Positions 27,549 to 37,439 of a DNA stretch of 64,000 bases are shown here, in pieces; position 1 is the stretch's first letter; each line of letters starts with the position of its first letter. The stretch spans positions 62,001 to 126,000 of the forward strand of contig DATBAK010000003.1 of the NCBI GenBank assembly GCA_036271555.1. Direction: 5' to 3'. Below the pieces are notes generated by a model, which worked only from the letters and a program-made list of their open reading frames with translations, was not told where the DNA came from and did no database searches. Position numbers and translations under genes: made by a program. Source of the DNA: Acidimicrobiia bacterium. Lineage in GTDB: Bacteria; Actinomycetota; Acidimicrobiia; IMCC26256; PALSA-610.

Positions 27549-29546
27549 ATGAGTCGCAGCCGAAACCAGCGGCGCAAGGTACAACGCGCCTCGGGAACGC
27601 GACCGGGCGCGCGCGTGAACGCGCGTCCCGGCTCGCCGTCGACGCGTCGGCGCGAGCGGATCGAGGGACCGGGCGAACGCGACACGCCGCAGGAGTGGAT
27701 CTGGCAGGGCGCGCTCACGCTCATCGCCGCCGTGCTCTTCGCGTCCACGTTCTCCTCGCACGTCGCGCTCGGCGACGCGCCGGAGTCGGTCGCGGGCGTG
27801 CGGACGCTCGGAGTGCTGCACGCGCCGGGTTACCCGACGTACGTGTTGCTCGCGAAGGCCTTCGGCACCGTGCTGCCGTTCGGCAGCTGGGCGTTCCGCG
27901 TGAACCTCTTCAGCCTCGTGTGCGCGGCCCTGGCCGTTGGCGTCGTCTTCCGGCTCGCACGGCACTTCGGCGCGAGCCGGATCGGCGGGAGCGTCGGCGC
28001 GCTCGGGCTCGCGACCGCCGTGTCGTTCTGGTTCAACGCCGACTTCGCCAAGTACTACGCGGTCACCACGCTCATGCTCGCGGGCGCGGCCCTCGGCGTC
28101 GTGATCTGGGAGGAGCGGGGCTCGACGGCGGCGCTCGTCGTCAGCGGGCTCCTGCTCGGTGCGAGCGTCGGCTCGGGATGGCAGCTCGCCGCGATCATGA
28201 CCCTCGCGGTGGCGACGCTCGTCGCCTTCGGCCGGCGCCGGCCGACGCGCGCCGCGGTGATCGGCGCGGTCGCGAGCCTGGTCGTCGTCGCCGTCGTCGG
28301 GCTCGTCTACGTCCTCGTGCGCGCGGCGCAGGATCCGACGTTGAACTGGGGCGCGGCGTCGAACCCGTCACGCCTCGTCGGGCTCGTGATGCGGCACGAC
28401 TTCGGGGGCACGGTGAGCGGCAAGGTCGGCGCGGTCACGGAGCGCGTCGCGACGCTCTTCGGCGGGCTCGAGCGCGACTTCGGTGCGGTCGTCGCCGTCC
28501 TCTTCGCGTGCGGCGTCGCCGAGCTCGTTCGCCGGCGTCTGGACCCGGCGCGCGTCGCGTTCCTCGCGATCGCGGCCGGCGTGAACCTCGTCGCCGTCGC
28601 GATCGGGTCCGGCGTGACGCAGATGTGGGGGTTCGAGAACGTCGTCGTCGGTGGCGGCTACCTGCTCGCGACGATGATCGTGATCGCAGTGGTCGTCGCG
28701 GTCGGAACGACGGGTGCGGTCGACTTCGTCGGGCGCGCGATGGCTCAGCGTTCGGATTCCGACGACGATGCCCCCGCGGAGCGCGCGCGCGTGCTGCCGG
28801 CCATGGTCGCGGCGGCGTTGCTCGCCGCGGTTGTCGTGCCGTCGGTCGTCGTGCACCGTGCGCACGCGTCGCTGAAGGTGGCGCCGCTCGCCGACGCGTA
28901 CGGCCACCGCGTCCTCGAGCAGCTTCCGCGTCACGCGGTGCTGCTCGTGTGGGGCGAGGAGTACAGCATGCCGATGCTGTACCGACAGCTCGTCGACCAC
29001 GAGCGACGCGACGTCACGATCGTCAGCGCCAACGCGGTCGGACTCGACTGGGGACGAGCACAGCTGACGCAGCGCCTGCACCTCGGCGACGCGCTCCGCC
29101 TCGACAGCGCCGACAAGATGGTCGAGCGGATGATCGCCAGCATCCAGCGGACCCGACCCGTCTTCCTCGACGTCACCGCGATGCACGTGCTCGAGCCGTT
29201 CGTCGCCTACCGCACCGACGGCTATGTCGGGGAAGTCGTCGCCGGGAAGGCGGGACCGCGATCGGTGACCGACGTCGACGCGGTCGCCGCGATGGTGAAG
29301 CGTTCCGACACCGCCGACGGACTCGACCACGAGGCCTACCGGCGGCTCGTGTGGAAGACGGTCTACGCCTTCCACGAGCGCGCGCACCTCGAGCTCGCGA
29401 AGGCCTACGCGTTGCAGGACGACATTGCCGCCGCGACCGCGCAGGTGCGGCTCGCGAACGGCGTCAATCCCGTCGACGGTGCGACGCTCGCGAAGCTGAG
29501 AACGATGTCGGCGAAGGACGCGAAGGCCTTCATCCTCACCTTGTGA
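27549..29546 (+). CDS. DUF2723 multi-membrane protein, glycosyltransferase-like
   Basis: A 665-aa protein with a basic disordered N terminus (about 45 residues) and then around ten membrane helices. The loop after the first helix reads GDAPESVAGVRTLGVLHAPGYPTYVLLAKAFG. That is the DUF2723 hallmark, in which the acidic pair in the first outer loop resembles the catalytic Asp of GT-C fold mannosyltransferases. Eukaryotic relatives (TMEM260) O-mannosylate proteins. A C-terminal soluble part (from about 440) follows the last helix. A role in glycosylating the secreted proteins encoded around it is an inference. The 3' end converges with the ABC permease gene, 6 bases away. Confidence 0.85.
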   Translation: MSRSRNQRRKVQRASGTRPGARVNARPGSPSTRRRERIEGPGERDTPQEWIWQGALTLIAAVLFASTFSSHVALGDAPESVAGVRTLGVLHAPGYPTYVLLAKAFGTVLPFGSWAFRVNLFSLVCAALAVGVVFRLARHFGASRIGGSVGALGLATAVSFWFNADFAKYYAVTTLMLAGAALGVVIWEERGSTAALVVSGLLLGASVGSGWQLAAIMTLAVATLVAFGRRRPTRAAVIGAVASLVVVAVVGLVYVLVRAAQDPTLNWGAASNPSRLVGLVMRHDFGGTVSGKVGAVTERVATLFGGLERDFGAVVAVLFACGVAELVRRRLDPARVAFLAIAAGVNLVAVAIGSGVTQMWGFENVVVGGGYLLATMIVIAVVVAVGTTGAVDFVGRAMAQRSDSDDDAPAERARVLPAMVAAALLAAVVVPSVVVHRAHASLKVAPLADAYGHRVLEQLPRHAVLLVWGEEYSMPMLYRQLVDHERRDVTIVSANAVGLDWGRAQLTQRLHLGDALRLDSADKMVERMIASIQRTRPVFLDVTAMHVLEPFVAYRTDGYVGEVVAGKAGPRSVTDVDAVAAMVKRSDTADGLDHEAYRRLVWKTVYAFHERAHLELAKAYALQDDIAAATAQVRLANGVNPVDGATLAKLRTMSAKDAKAFILTL

Positions 29547-29552
29547 GGCGAC

Positions 29553-32420
29553 TCACTCGGACGCGCGCAGCGCGCCCGCGGGTTGGAGGCGCGCGGCGCG
29601 GCGAGCCGCCACCGTGGTCGCGGCGAGCGCGGTGGCCAGCGCGATCACCACGATCGCGATCAACAGGCCACCCGGCAGGCTGAACGGTGTCGACTCGCCG
29701 ATCGCGCCCGTCGCTGCGAGTCGCCACGAGAGCAGCGCGGCGGTGAGCGCGCCGGCGATCGTGCCCTCGAGCCCGATGACGAGCGCCTCGACGCGCGCCG
29801 CGCGCCGCAGCGTCGAACGGCGGAAGCCGAGCGCGCGCAGCGTTGCGAGCTGGCGCCGGCGCTCCCGCACCGCATCGATCATCGCGACCGCGAGCGCGGC
29901 GGCGCCGCCGAGCAGACCGAGTGCGGTGTAGCCCGAGACGAGGTTCAGGAACCGCTGCTGCGCGCTCAGGCGGTCGTCGGCGAGGTGGTGGAACGAGCGC
30001 GCGTACGCGCCGTTCGGCAGGTGCGTGCCGTCGACGATCGCGGCGACCGTGTCGTTGTTCGTGCCTGGGCTCGTCTCGACGTACAAGACGTTCTGCACGA
30101 CCGGCGCGGCGTGGAGCGTGTCGAGCAGCGGCGCGGCCGCATAGACGTGATCGACACCCTCGTAACGAGCCGCGGCGACGAGCCCCGCGACGGTCACCGT
30201 GCGCGTCACGCCCGTCGTCGGGTCCTGGAGCGAGAGCTTCTCGCCGACGCGTGGAGTGTGATGGTCGAGCGTGTTCTGCGGTGTCGTGCGCAGGTCGGCG
30301 CCGACGAGCACCAGATCGGGGTTCGCCATCACCCGCGCGTACGTGCTCGCGCTCGACGGGCCGACCGCGACCGGCGGAGTGCCGTGGCCGACGAGCGCGG
30401 GACTCACGCCGACGAGCGTGACGTCGGCGAACGATTGCGAACCACCCGCGAGCACGTGCGTGTCGAGCGAGGACGCACCGACGACACGCGTGACGCCGGG
30501 GAGCTCGCGCACGTCCTTGACCGGAACCGGTTGCGCGCCGTTCGACGTCACCTCGAGCGCGGCGTTGCCCCCGAGCTGCGCCGCCACACTGTCGACGCTG
30601 CCCGCGTACAGGTGCGCCATCGTGACGACGAGGCAGAGCGTGAAGACGACCACGCCGTACATCGCCGCGATCGTCGCGGTGCGATTCGGCGTCGCGTGCG
30701 AGTACGCGAACCCGAGCGTGACCGGTGCGGTCCGGCGGCGACCGACCGCACGGCGCCGGTCGGCGAGCGCGCGGTCGACGATGCTGACGAGCGCGACCGC
30801 GGCGATGCTCATCGCCGCTGCGATCGTGAGGATCTCGGCGGGCGACGGACCGGTGAACGCCCGATGGCCCGCGCGTACCTCGATCACGGCCCACGCGATC
30901 TCGACGACGGCGGCGGCGGCCGCGGTGAGGCGCCGCCACGGGGGCGGCGCGAGCAACGGCGCGGCGATCGCGACGAGCGCGCCACCGGCAACCGCGAACG
31001 ACGCGTTCGTGGCGACGGCACCGACGATCGCGACCACGAGACCGACGCCTCCGAGCGCGAGGCCGCCGTTGCGCACCAGACGCGGATCGATCACGCGCGG
31101 CGTGCCCGTGTCGCCGCGCATGAGCGTGACGACGCCGGTCCGGGCGACGACGCCGGCCGCGATCGCCAGGGCGATCAGCGACGCGACGAGACCGATCGCG
31201 AGGCCCGTGAGCAACGTCGCGGTGCGGACCGAGAACGCGAGGTCGACACCACCCGACGCCGCGTTCGCCAGCGTCCCGTGCGCGATCAGCACGACGAGCG
31301 CGGCGATCCCCGCGCCGGCGATCGCGCCGAGCACGACGCCGAGCACACAGCTCGGGAGCGCCTCGAGCACGACCGTGGCCGCGAGGTCGCGGCGACGGAG
31401 ACCGAAGGCGCGCAGGATCCCGAGCGATTGCGCGCGCTCGCGCGCGAGCGCGCCGAACGTGAGCAGCAACAGGAGCAGACCCGCGAGGAGGCTGAGCAGA
31501 CCGAACGCGCGGAACAGCGCGCTGAACTGCCGGCTCTGCGCAGCGGCGTCGTCGAGGACGAGCTGCTTGACCGGGATCACGTCGACCGTCTGCCCGTGGA
31601 GCGCGCGTTGCAGCTCGGCGGTCACCGCAGTGCTCGACGCGTGCGACGTGAGCACACCGCCGCGATTCGACACGACGACGACCGCCGAGGGCGCGGGACC
31701 GGATTGCGAGCCCGCGCCTTGCATCGCGGCGAGCGTTCCCGGCGGCACGAACAGGTTCAGCGACGCGCTGCCGGCGGGCGCGCCCGGCGACTCGAGACCC
31801 GCGAGCCCGACTCGCGGGGCGATGCCCTCGATGTGGAAGGTGCGCGCGGTGCCGTAGGCGTGCACGGTGGCGCTGTGGCGGAGGAGCAGCGACGTCTCGG
31901 TCGCGAGGTCCGCGCTCATCACACCGGTGTTCCCGGACGGCGTCGATCCGGTGATGCCCGTGTGCGCGGGATCGCCGCCGAAGCGTGCGGCGGCCGCGAA
32001 GTCGAGCTCGATCACCTGCGCCTGTGCGACGCGCGGCACGTAGTCGCGACCCTGCACGGTGAGCCGCGCGGTGACGAGCGGGAGCACACCGTCGACGCCG
32101 TCGAGGTGCGCGCGCGTGATCGTGTCGGCGATCGTGCGTGCCGTATCCGCACCGCCCGACGCGACGACCATCTCGTCGACCGGCCCGAGCTGCGTGTACG
32201 CAGAGTTGCGGATCGACGATCGCAGCGAGTCGCCGATCGCCGACGCGCTCGTGAGCGTGGCCGTCGCGAGCAGCACGCCCGCGGCCACGAGCAACGCGCG
32301 CCCGGGCCGTACGCGCAGGTTGCGTACCGCGACCGCGCGCAGCTCCGGCCGGGTCACACCGACCCGCGCCGCGAGCACGATCGCGACGACCGTGACGATC
32401 AGGACGACGATCGTGAGCAC
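29553..32420 (-). CDS. FtsX/MacB-type ABC transporter permease, two-module
   Basis: A 955-residue permease with two FtsX-like modules. There is an N-terminal helix, a large extracytoplasmic region to about 290, then three helices (LLSLLAGLLLLLLTFGALARERAQSLGILRAFGLRR and following), a middle helical block, a second extracytoplasmic region and a final three-helix module (RERRRQLATLRALGFRR). The motif 'ERxxxxxxLRAxG.RR' after the third-last helix of each module is typical of this family, which works as a mechanotransmitter or lipoprotein exporter and not as a classic importer. It starts 3 bases after the ATPase gene and forms an operon with the ATPase and a lipoprotein. Confidence 0.9.
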   Translation of the reverse strand: MLTIVVLIVTVVAIVLAARVGVTRPELRAVAVRNLRVRPGRALLVAAGVLLATATLTSASAIGDSLRSSIRNSAYTQLGPVDEMVVASGGADTARTIADTITRAHLDGVDGVLPLVTARLTVQGRDYVPRVAQAQVIELDFAAAARFGGDPAHTGITGSTPSGNTGVMSADLATETSLLLRHSATVHAYGTARTFHIEGIAPRVGLAGLESPGAPAGSASLNLFVPPGTLAAMQGAGSQSGPAPSAVVVVSNRGGVLTSHASSTAVTAELQRALHGQTVDVIPVKQLVLDDAAAQSRQFSALFRAFGLLSLLAGLLLLLLTFGALARERAQSLGILRAFGLRRRDLAATVVLEALPSCVLGVVLGAIAGAGIAALVVLIAHGTLANAASGGVDLAFSVRTATLLTGLAIGLVASLIALAIAAGVVARTGVVTLMRGDTGTPRVIDPRLVRNGGLALGGVGLVVAIVGAVATNASFAVAGGALVAIAAPLLAPPPWRRLTAAAAAVVEIAWAVIEVRAGHRAFTGPSPAEILTIAAAMSIAAVALVSIVDRALADRRRAVGRRRTAPVTLGFAYSHATPNRTATIAAMYGVVVFTLCLVVTMAHLYAGSVDSVAAQLGGNAALEVTSNGAQPVPVKDVRELPGVTRVVGASSLDTHVLAGGSQSFADVTLVGVSPALVGHGTPPVAVGPSSASTYARVMANPDLVLVGADLRTTPQNTLDHHTPRVGEKLSLQDPTTGVTRTVTVAGLVAAARYEGVDHVYAAAPLLDTLHAAPVVQNVLYVETSPGTNNDTVAAIVDGTHLPNGAYARSFHHLADDRLSAQQRFLNLVSGYTALGLLGGAAALAVAMIDAVRERRRQLATLRALGFRRSTLRRAARVEALVIGLEGTIAGALTAALLSWRLAATGAIGESTPFSLPGGLLIAIVVIALATALAATTVAARRAARLQPAGALRASE

Positions 32421-32423
32421 GGC

Positions 32424-33128
32424 TCAGCCGCGCTGCTCGTCGACGACGCGCCCGTCGCGCATCTCGATCCGCCGGTCGCTGCGTTCCGCGAGCCCGAGGT
32501 CGTGCGTGACCAGGACCACCGTCGCGCCGTCGCCGTGGAGCTCGCGCAACAGCGCCATCACGACCTCGGCCGACTTCGAGTCGAGGTTGCCGGTCGGCTC
32601 GTCGGCCCACACGACGCGCGGCCGCTTGACGAACGCGCGTGCCAGCGCGACCCGTTGCTGCTCACCACCCGACATCTCTCCGGGCTTCTGGTCGCGCCGG
32701 TGGCCGACCCCGACCCGTTCCAGCACGTCGCTCGCGCGCGCCCGCGCGTCACCCGGGCTGGTGCCGGTCAGCACGAGCGGTAGCGCCACGTTCTCGAGCG
32801 CGGAGAAGACGGGCAGCAGGTTGGGCGCCTGGAAGACGAACCCCATCGTCGAGCCCCGCAGGTCGGTGCGCGCCGTGTCGTCGAGCCCGGCGAGGTCGAC
32901 ACCGTCGAGCACGACTGCGCCGGTGTCGATCGTGTCGATGCCCGACAGACAGTTGAGCAACGTCGTCTTGCCGGAGCCCGACGGTCCGGTCACCGCGAGG
33001 AACTCACCCGCGGCGACGTCGAGATCGATCCCGTCGAGCGCGACGACGGGCTCCGGTCGCGACGGATAGGACTTCGTGACACCCGACGCGTGCAGCAGCA
33101 TCGAGTCGTTCGTGTCGGTCGCGGTCAT
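32424..33128 (-). CDS. ABC transporter ATP-binding protein (MacB/LolD type)
   Basis: A 234-aa nucleotide-binding subunit. Walker A GPSGSGKTT is at 48-56, Q-loop FVFQAPNLLP near 98, signature SGGEQQR at 153-159, Walker B VVWADEPTGNLD and H-loop VTHD. The sequence LLPVFSALENVALPL and 'ADEPTGNLDSK' place it in the MacB/LolD/FtsE group that pairs with FtsX-type permeases, here the next gene. The start ATG 33128 overlaps the stop of the lipoprotein gene (ATGA). The frame upstream of this ATG is not protein-like. Confidence 0.94.
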   Translation of the reverse strand: MTATDTNDSMLLHASGVTKSYPSRPEPVVALDGIDLDVAAGEFLAVTGPSGSGKTTLLNCLSGIDTIDTGAVVLDGVDLAGLDDTARTDLRGSTMGFVFQAPNLLPVFSALENVALPLVLTGTSPGDARARASDVLERVGVGHRRDQKPGEMSGGEQQRVALARAFVKRPRVVWADEPTGNLDSKSAEVVMALLRELHGDGATVVLVTHDLGLAERSDRRIEMRDGRVVDEQRG

Positions 33129-33700
33129 CAGCTTCCACCCATGCCGATCAGTTGTCCGTTCTTGAGCAACGGGTTCGCCTTCGAACCCGACTTGCACGCC
33201 TGGATCACGAGCGGTCCGGTGTAACCCGCGTCGGGATCCTCGACGATCACTTCTGCGAGCGACTGCGTCGGCAGCTGTGTGAACTTCGATCGCACGCACT
33301 TCAAGTCGGGCTTCGACATGCCCGGCGGCGCGAAGCGCATGTACGTGTCGACGATGTAGTTGTAACCGCACAAGAGGTAGGCGAACATCACCGCCTGGCG
33401 CAGGTCCTTGTTCTCGATCTGCGCGATGTCGTTCGCGACCTGGTCGAGCAACGGGTTCTCGACGACCGTCTTCGCGACGCACCGCACGATCGTCGCGGGC
33501 GGCGCGCTCTTCAAGCCGCCGACGTTCACGAGTCGCGCCGCTTCCTTGTACTGCGCGGCGCTGACGTCGCCCGGCTTCACCGACTTCGCCGCATGGATGT
33601 TCGGCTCGTCGTCGTCGCCACCACACGCCGCGAGGGCGACGATCAACGCCAGCACCACCGCCCCGGCGACGACTCGCCTCGTGCGCACGCCCCTCACCAT
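33128..33700 (-). CDS. Putative lipoprotein in ABC operon
   Basis: A 190-residue protein with a basic start (VRGVRTRRVV), one hydrophobic helix and lipobox LAAC with Cys26 as the acylation site, followed by an acidic GGDDDEP. The mature part has four further Cys, suggesting disulfides, and repeats of a short helical pattern (FTQLPTQSLAEVIVEDP). No family is evident. It is the first gene of the operon with the ATPase and FtsX permease, so it may be the periplasmic partner or cargo. ATG 33700 is chosen because it places the signal peptide at the N terminus. Confidence 0.8.
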   Translation of the reverse strand: MVRGVRTRRVVAGAVVLALIVALAACGGDDDEPNIHAAKSVKPGDVSAAQYKEAARLVNVGGLKSAPPATIVRCVAKTVVENPLLDQVANDIAQIENKDLRQAVMFAYLLCGYNYIVDTYMRFAPPGMSKPDLKCVRSKFTQLPTQSLAEVIVEDPDAGYTGPLVIQACKSGSKANPLLKNGQLIGMGGS

Positions 33701-33835
33701 GCGGTCCGCTCCTGTCCGCCCCGTCCGGCAGAAGGAAGGGTAATCCGCGCGCGCAACGGGCTCGAATCGCCGCGCTTCGCGCGAAACAGGAGTGAACGGC
33801 GAGAGTTCATCCCCGCTCGGTTGACCGTTCGAGGG

Positions 33836-33858
33836 CGGTTGGCTACACACTGTGGGCG
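33836..33858 (+). promoter_or_regulatory. Conserved leader element with CACACTGTG palindrome (copy 2)
   Basis: GCGGTTGGCTACACACTGTG and the next bases match the leader of the paralogous gene at 22085. The CACACTGTG core is at 33846-33854, 26 bases from the start codon. A TTGACC (33821-33826) is spaced 17 bases from TACACA (33844-33849), so the palindrome overlaps a possible -10. Confidence 0.5.
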
Positions 33859-33879
33859 ACCGTGCGGAGGAAAACGCGT

Positions 33880-36255
33880 TTGAGGGGTCGGTCAAAGCTC
33901 ACACGGATGTTGTCGCCTGTGCTCGTCGTCTCGGCGATGGTGGGTCTCGGTGCCGTCTCCGCGCGCGGGGCGACGGGGGCGATCTCGCTCGACGGCACGC
34001 CGGTGAGCGTCGCGATCCCGAAGGCCAATCAGAACGGCAACTACAAGTTCGCCGCGAACGCGGGCACGCGCGTGGTCGCGGAGTTGACGGGCTCGACGTT
34101 CGGTCCGGCCTGTCCCGCGGTCGCGCTCGTGCTGAAGCGTCCCGACGGCACGCGCTTCGGAACGACCACGAGCACGTGTGGCGGCACCGACTTCCTCGAC
34201 ACCCAGACCCTCGACGCGAGCGGCACGTGGACCGTGTTCGTCGACGCGCTGAAGAAGAACACGGGCACGGGCACCTTGCGCGCGTGGAGCGTGCCCGCGG
34301 ACGAGAGCGGGCCGATCGCGTTGAACGCGTCGGCGACCGCGGTGAACCTGGGCACGCCCGGACAGAACGGCCGCTTCACGTTCACGCCGACGGTGGGGCA
34401 CGCGGTCTCGGTGGAGCTCGGCGGCGCGTCGTTCACGGGCGCGTGTCCCGATGTTGCCGTCGCGCTGATCCGGCCCGACGGCACGCAGGCCGCCGGCGCG
34501 ACCACGTGCAGCGCCACCGCGTTCATCGACACGACCACGATCGACCAGGCGGGCACGTGGACCGTCGTCGTCGACCCGCAACTCGACGCCACGGGTTCGG
34601 GCGGCCTGCAGGTCTGGGACGTGACCGATCAGCACGCGAGCGCGGCCCTCGGGGGCGCGACGGCGAACGTCTCGCTCTCGGAGCCCGGGCAGAACGGCCA
34701 GTTCACGTTCACCGGCACGAGTGGTCAGAAGGTTTCGGCCACCGTCGCGAACGCGACCTTCCCCGGATGTCCCGCGTACACGCTCTCGCTCGTGCGACCG
34801 GACGGCACGACGCTCGGCACTCCTGCGGCCCAGTGCGGCGCCACCGGCTTCCTCGACGGGCACGTGCTCGACCAGAGCGGGACCTGGGTCGTGCGGGTCG
34901 ACCCGCAGGGCGCCGCGACCGGCACCGCACAGCTCGCAACGCACAACGCGACCGACCAGGTGCGGAGTATCAAGGTCGGTGGCCCCGCGGTCCCCGCGAA
35001 CCTGCTGCAGCCCGGGCAGAACAGCCTGCTCCAGTTCGACGGGACCTCCGGCACGACGATCAGCGCGCAGGTGGCCGGAGCGACGTTCTCGGACCCGTGC
35101 CCGACCTTCGCGTTCTCGCTCGTGCGACCCGACGGTTCGACGCTCGGCGCGCCCGTGACGAGCTGCAGCGCCAGCGCGCAGCTGGCGGCGCTCACGCTCG
35201 ACCAGACCGGGACGTGGAGCCTCCTCGTCGACGCGCAGGGACCCGCGACGGGCACCGCGAACGTGCAAGCTCTCGTCGCGAACGACCAGGTGCGCGACAT
35301 CACGCTGAACGGCGCGCGGCTCGGCTTCTCGCTCGCCGCGACGGAGGACGGCGACTTCACCTTCTCCGGCACGACCGGGCAGGAGGTCTCGGCCGATATC
35401 GCCGACGCGACCGCGAGCGGTTGCCCGGGCTACACGCTGTCGCTGCAGCGGCCCGGTGGTTCGCAACTCGGCGCGACCGTGAACGGCTGCGCCGCCGACG
35501 CCTTCCTCGACTCGGTCACGCTCGACCAGACCGGCACGTGGATGTTCGTCGTGCACCCGGTCACCGGCGCGATGACCGGCTCGATCCAGGCGTACACGTT
35601 CACCGATCTCAACGAGCCCGCGGACCTCAGTGGCAAGCGCACGAAGCTGGTCTTCAAGCATCCCGGCCAGAACGCGACGCTCACCTTCAAGGGCAAGAAC
35701 GGCGACCAGATCTCGGCGGTGCTGAGCAATTCGAACGTGACGGGCGATGCCTGCCCCGCGGTCGCGGTGACCCTCGTACGTCCGGGGGGCACGACCGTGG
35801 CCGGTCCCGTCACAACGTGCTCGGACGGCGCGTTCCTCGACACGTTCACGCTGAACCGGCGCGGCACCTGGAAGTTGATCATCGACCCGCAGGGCGACGC
35901 CGCGGGCACGCTGAACGCGCAGATCTTCACCGTCGAGGACGACGTGCGGCCGCTCCCGCTGAACGCCTTGCGATCGTTCACCGCGCAGCAGCCGGGCGCC
36001 GACGGCATCTTCCACTTCAAAGGCACGGCGGGGCAGACCCGCACGCTCACGATCTCGTCGTCGACGTTCACGGGCTGTGCCGGTGTGGTCGTGTCGTTCG
36101 TGCGACCGAACGGCACCGTGCTCGCGTCGGTGAACGGCTGTGACCCCAACTTCGCGCTCGGCCCGGTGACGCTCGACGCGAGCGGCGCGTGGACGGCCGT
36201 CGTGGATCCGCAAGGACCCGGTGAGGGAACCATGATCCTGAAGCTCACGAGTTGA
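33880..36255 (+). CDS. Secreted seven-domain Cys-paired beta-sandwich repeat protein (paralog B)
   Basis: Built like the gene at 22085: a signal peptide (LSPVLVVSAMVGLGAVSARGA) and seven repeats of about 105 residues, each with VRPDGT, a FLD turn, a DQTGTW strand and two Cys. The two proteins align repeat by repeat, so the whole gene was duplicated and not single repeats. I chose TTG 33880 because GGAGG lies nine bases before it; GTG 33862 and ATG 33907 are in frame as alternatives. A glycosidase-like paralog follows at once, then a phosphoesterase, as one transcription unit. It is divergent from the ABC operon. Confidence 0.82.
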   Translation: MRGRSKLTRMLSPVLVVSAMVGLGAVSARGATGAISLDGTPVSVAIPKANQNGNYKFAANAGTRVVAELTGSTFGPACPAVALVLKRPDGTRFGTTTSTCGGTDFLDTQTLDASGTWTVFVDALKKNTGTGTLRAWSVPADESGPIALNASATAVNLGTPGQNGRFTFTPTVGHAVSVELGGASFTGACPDVAVALIRPDGTQAAGATTCSATAFIDTTTIDQAGTWTVVVDPQLDATGSGGLQVWDVTDQHASAALGGATANVSLSEPGQNGQFTFTGTSGQKVSATVANATFPGCPAYTLSLVRPDGTTLGTPAAQCGATGFLDGHVLDQSGTWVVRVDPQGAATGTAQLATHNATDQVRSIKVGGPAVPANLLQPGQNSLLQFDGTSGTTISAQVAGATFSDPCPTFAFSLVRPDGSTLGAPVTSCSASAQLAALTLDQTGTWSLLVDAQGPATGTANVQALVANDQVRDITLNGARLGFSLAATEDGDFTFSGTTGQEVSADIADATASGCPGYTLSLQRPGGSQLGATVNGCAADAFLDSVTLDQTGTWMFVVHPVTGAMTGSIQAYTFTDLNEPADLSGKRTKLVFKHPGQNATLTFKGKNGDQISAVLSNSNVTGDACPAVAVTLVRPGGTTVAGPVTTCSDGAFLDTFTLNRRGTWKLIIDPQGDAAGTLNAQIFTVEDDVRPLPLNALRSFTAQQPGADGIFHFKGTAGQTRTLTISSSTFTGCAGVVVSFVRPNGTVLASVNGCDPNFALGPVTLDASGAWTAVVDPQGPGEGTMILKLTS

Positions 36256-36260
36256 CCGCG

Positions 36261-37439
36261 ATGCGACCTACGAACCGACACTCCATCCGACGACGCGTGC
36301 TCGTCATCGTCGCGGTGCTCGCGACCGCGACTGGCGCGATCGCGACGCGACCGCTGGTCGCGAACGCGGGGCAACCGACCGCGGCGAAGCCTCCGACGTT
36401 TCCTCCCGACTTCTTCGGCATCTCGACCGGCGCCGACCTCACGAACGAGACCCCCGAGGTCTTCGACGCCGAGATGAACATCATGAAGGCCGCCGGCGCC
36501 GACTGGGTGCGCGCCGACATCCCGTGGGGACTCGTCGAGCACAACAGCGCGAGCGACGCCAACTGGCTGCTCATCGACCGCATCGTGAACATGGTCCAGG
36601 CCGAGGGCATGAAGCTCGAGGCGATCATCGGCGCGCCGCCGTTGTGGGCGTACGACAACCCACCCCCGGTCGCGGATTGCACGACGCAGGCCGAGTTCGA
36701 CGTGTTCGCGTATGCCAACTTCGCGGCCGAGGTCGCGCAGCGCTACGGCAGCGCGCGCGTCCCCGTGATCGAGCTCGAGAACGCGCCGAACCTGCCCGGG
36801 CCGCACTCCGACTGGCACACCGCGAACGCGTGCGCGTACACGCGCCTCATGCAGGCCAGCTACACCGCGATCAAGAACGTCGACCCGAACATCACGGTGC
36901 TCACGGGCGGGCTCGGCGCGCAGAACAACAGCCGCGGCGGCATCTCGGGTGACGCGTTCCTCGCGCAGATGTACCAGTACGGCGCGCAGGGCTCGTTCGA
37001 TGCAGTGAGCTGGCACCCGTACTCGTACCCGTGCTTCCCGTCGATGTCGTGCAAGAAGCCCCGCCCGTGGTACCGCACCGACACCGTGCGCCAGCTCATG
37101 ATCGACAACGGTGACAGCGCCAAGCTCATCTGGTCGACGGAGTACGGCGCGCCGACCAAGGGCGCACCCGACGACGGGCACGTCGACCAGAACAACCAGG
37201 CCGCGATGATGGTGAACGCGATGCAGACCTGGATGGCGCTGCCGTACGCGGGTCCGCTCTTCGTGTTCGAGCTCCGCGACACCGGTGGGTCGACGAAGCA
37301 CAAGGACAACTGGTTCGGGATGATCTCGCACGACGGCACGAAGCGAAAGCTCTCGTACTACGCGTTCCAGTACGAGGCGAAGGGCCACACGTCCGTCAAG
37401 CTCCCCGCCAACGTGATCGCGGGAACGCCGGGCCCTTGA
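36261..37439 (+). CDS. Secreted clan-A glycoside-hydrolase-like protein lacking acid/base Glu (paralog B)
   Basis: Paralog of the protein encoded at 24460, 392 aa, with a signal peptide and the same barrel landmarks ([32 protein letters not shown]). The strand-4 motif is E-N-A-P: Ala175 replaces the acid/base Glu, and Glu replaces the usual Trp. Glu294 at the nucleophile position is kept. The same double change in both copies means the loss predates the duplication and is under selection or tolerated. ATG 36261 is chosen; TTG 36252 overlaps the preceding stop. The downstream phosphoesterase begins in a TTGA overlap with this gene's stop. Confidence 0.82.
   Translation: MRPTNRHSIRRRVLVIVAVLATATGAIATRPLVANAGQPTAAKPPTFPPDFFGISTGADLTNETPEVFDAEMNIMKAAGADWVRADIPWGLVEHNSASDANWLLIDRIVNMVQAEGMKLEAIIGAPPLWAYDNPPPVADCTTQAEFDVFAYANFAAEVAQRYGSARVPVIELENAPNLPGPHSDWHTANACAYTRLMQASYTAIKNVDPNITVLTGGLGAQNNSRGGISGDAFLAQMYQYGAQGSFDAVSWHPYSYPCFPSMSCKKPRPWYRTDTVRQLMIDNGDSAKLIWSTEYGAPTKGAPDDGHVDQNNQAAMMVNAMQTWMALPYAGPLFVFELRDTGGSTKHKDNWFGMISHDGTKRKLSYYAFQYEAKGHTSVKLPANVIAGTPGP

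Noticed and set aside
29583-32783. 1066-codon open frame antisense to the ABC permease and ATPase
   Set aside because: Arg/Glu/His-rich shadow of two well-supported genes.
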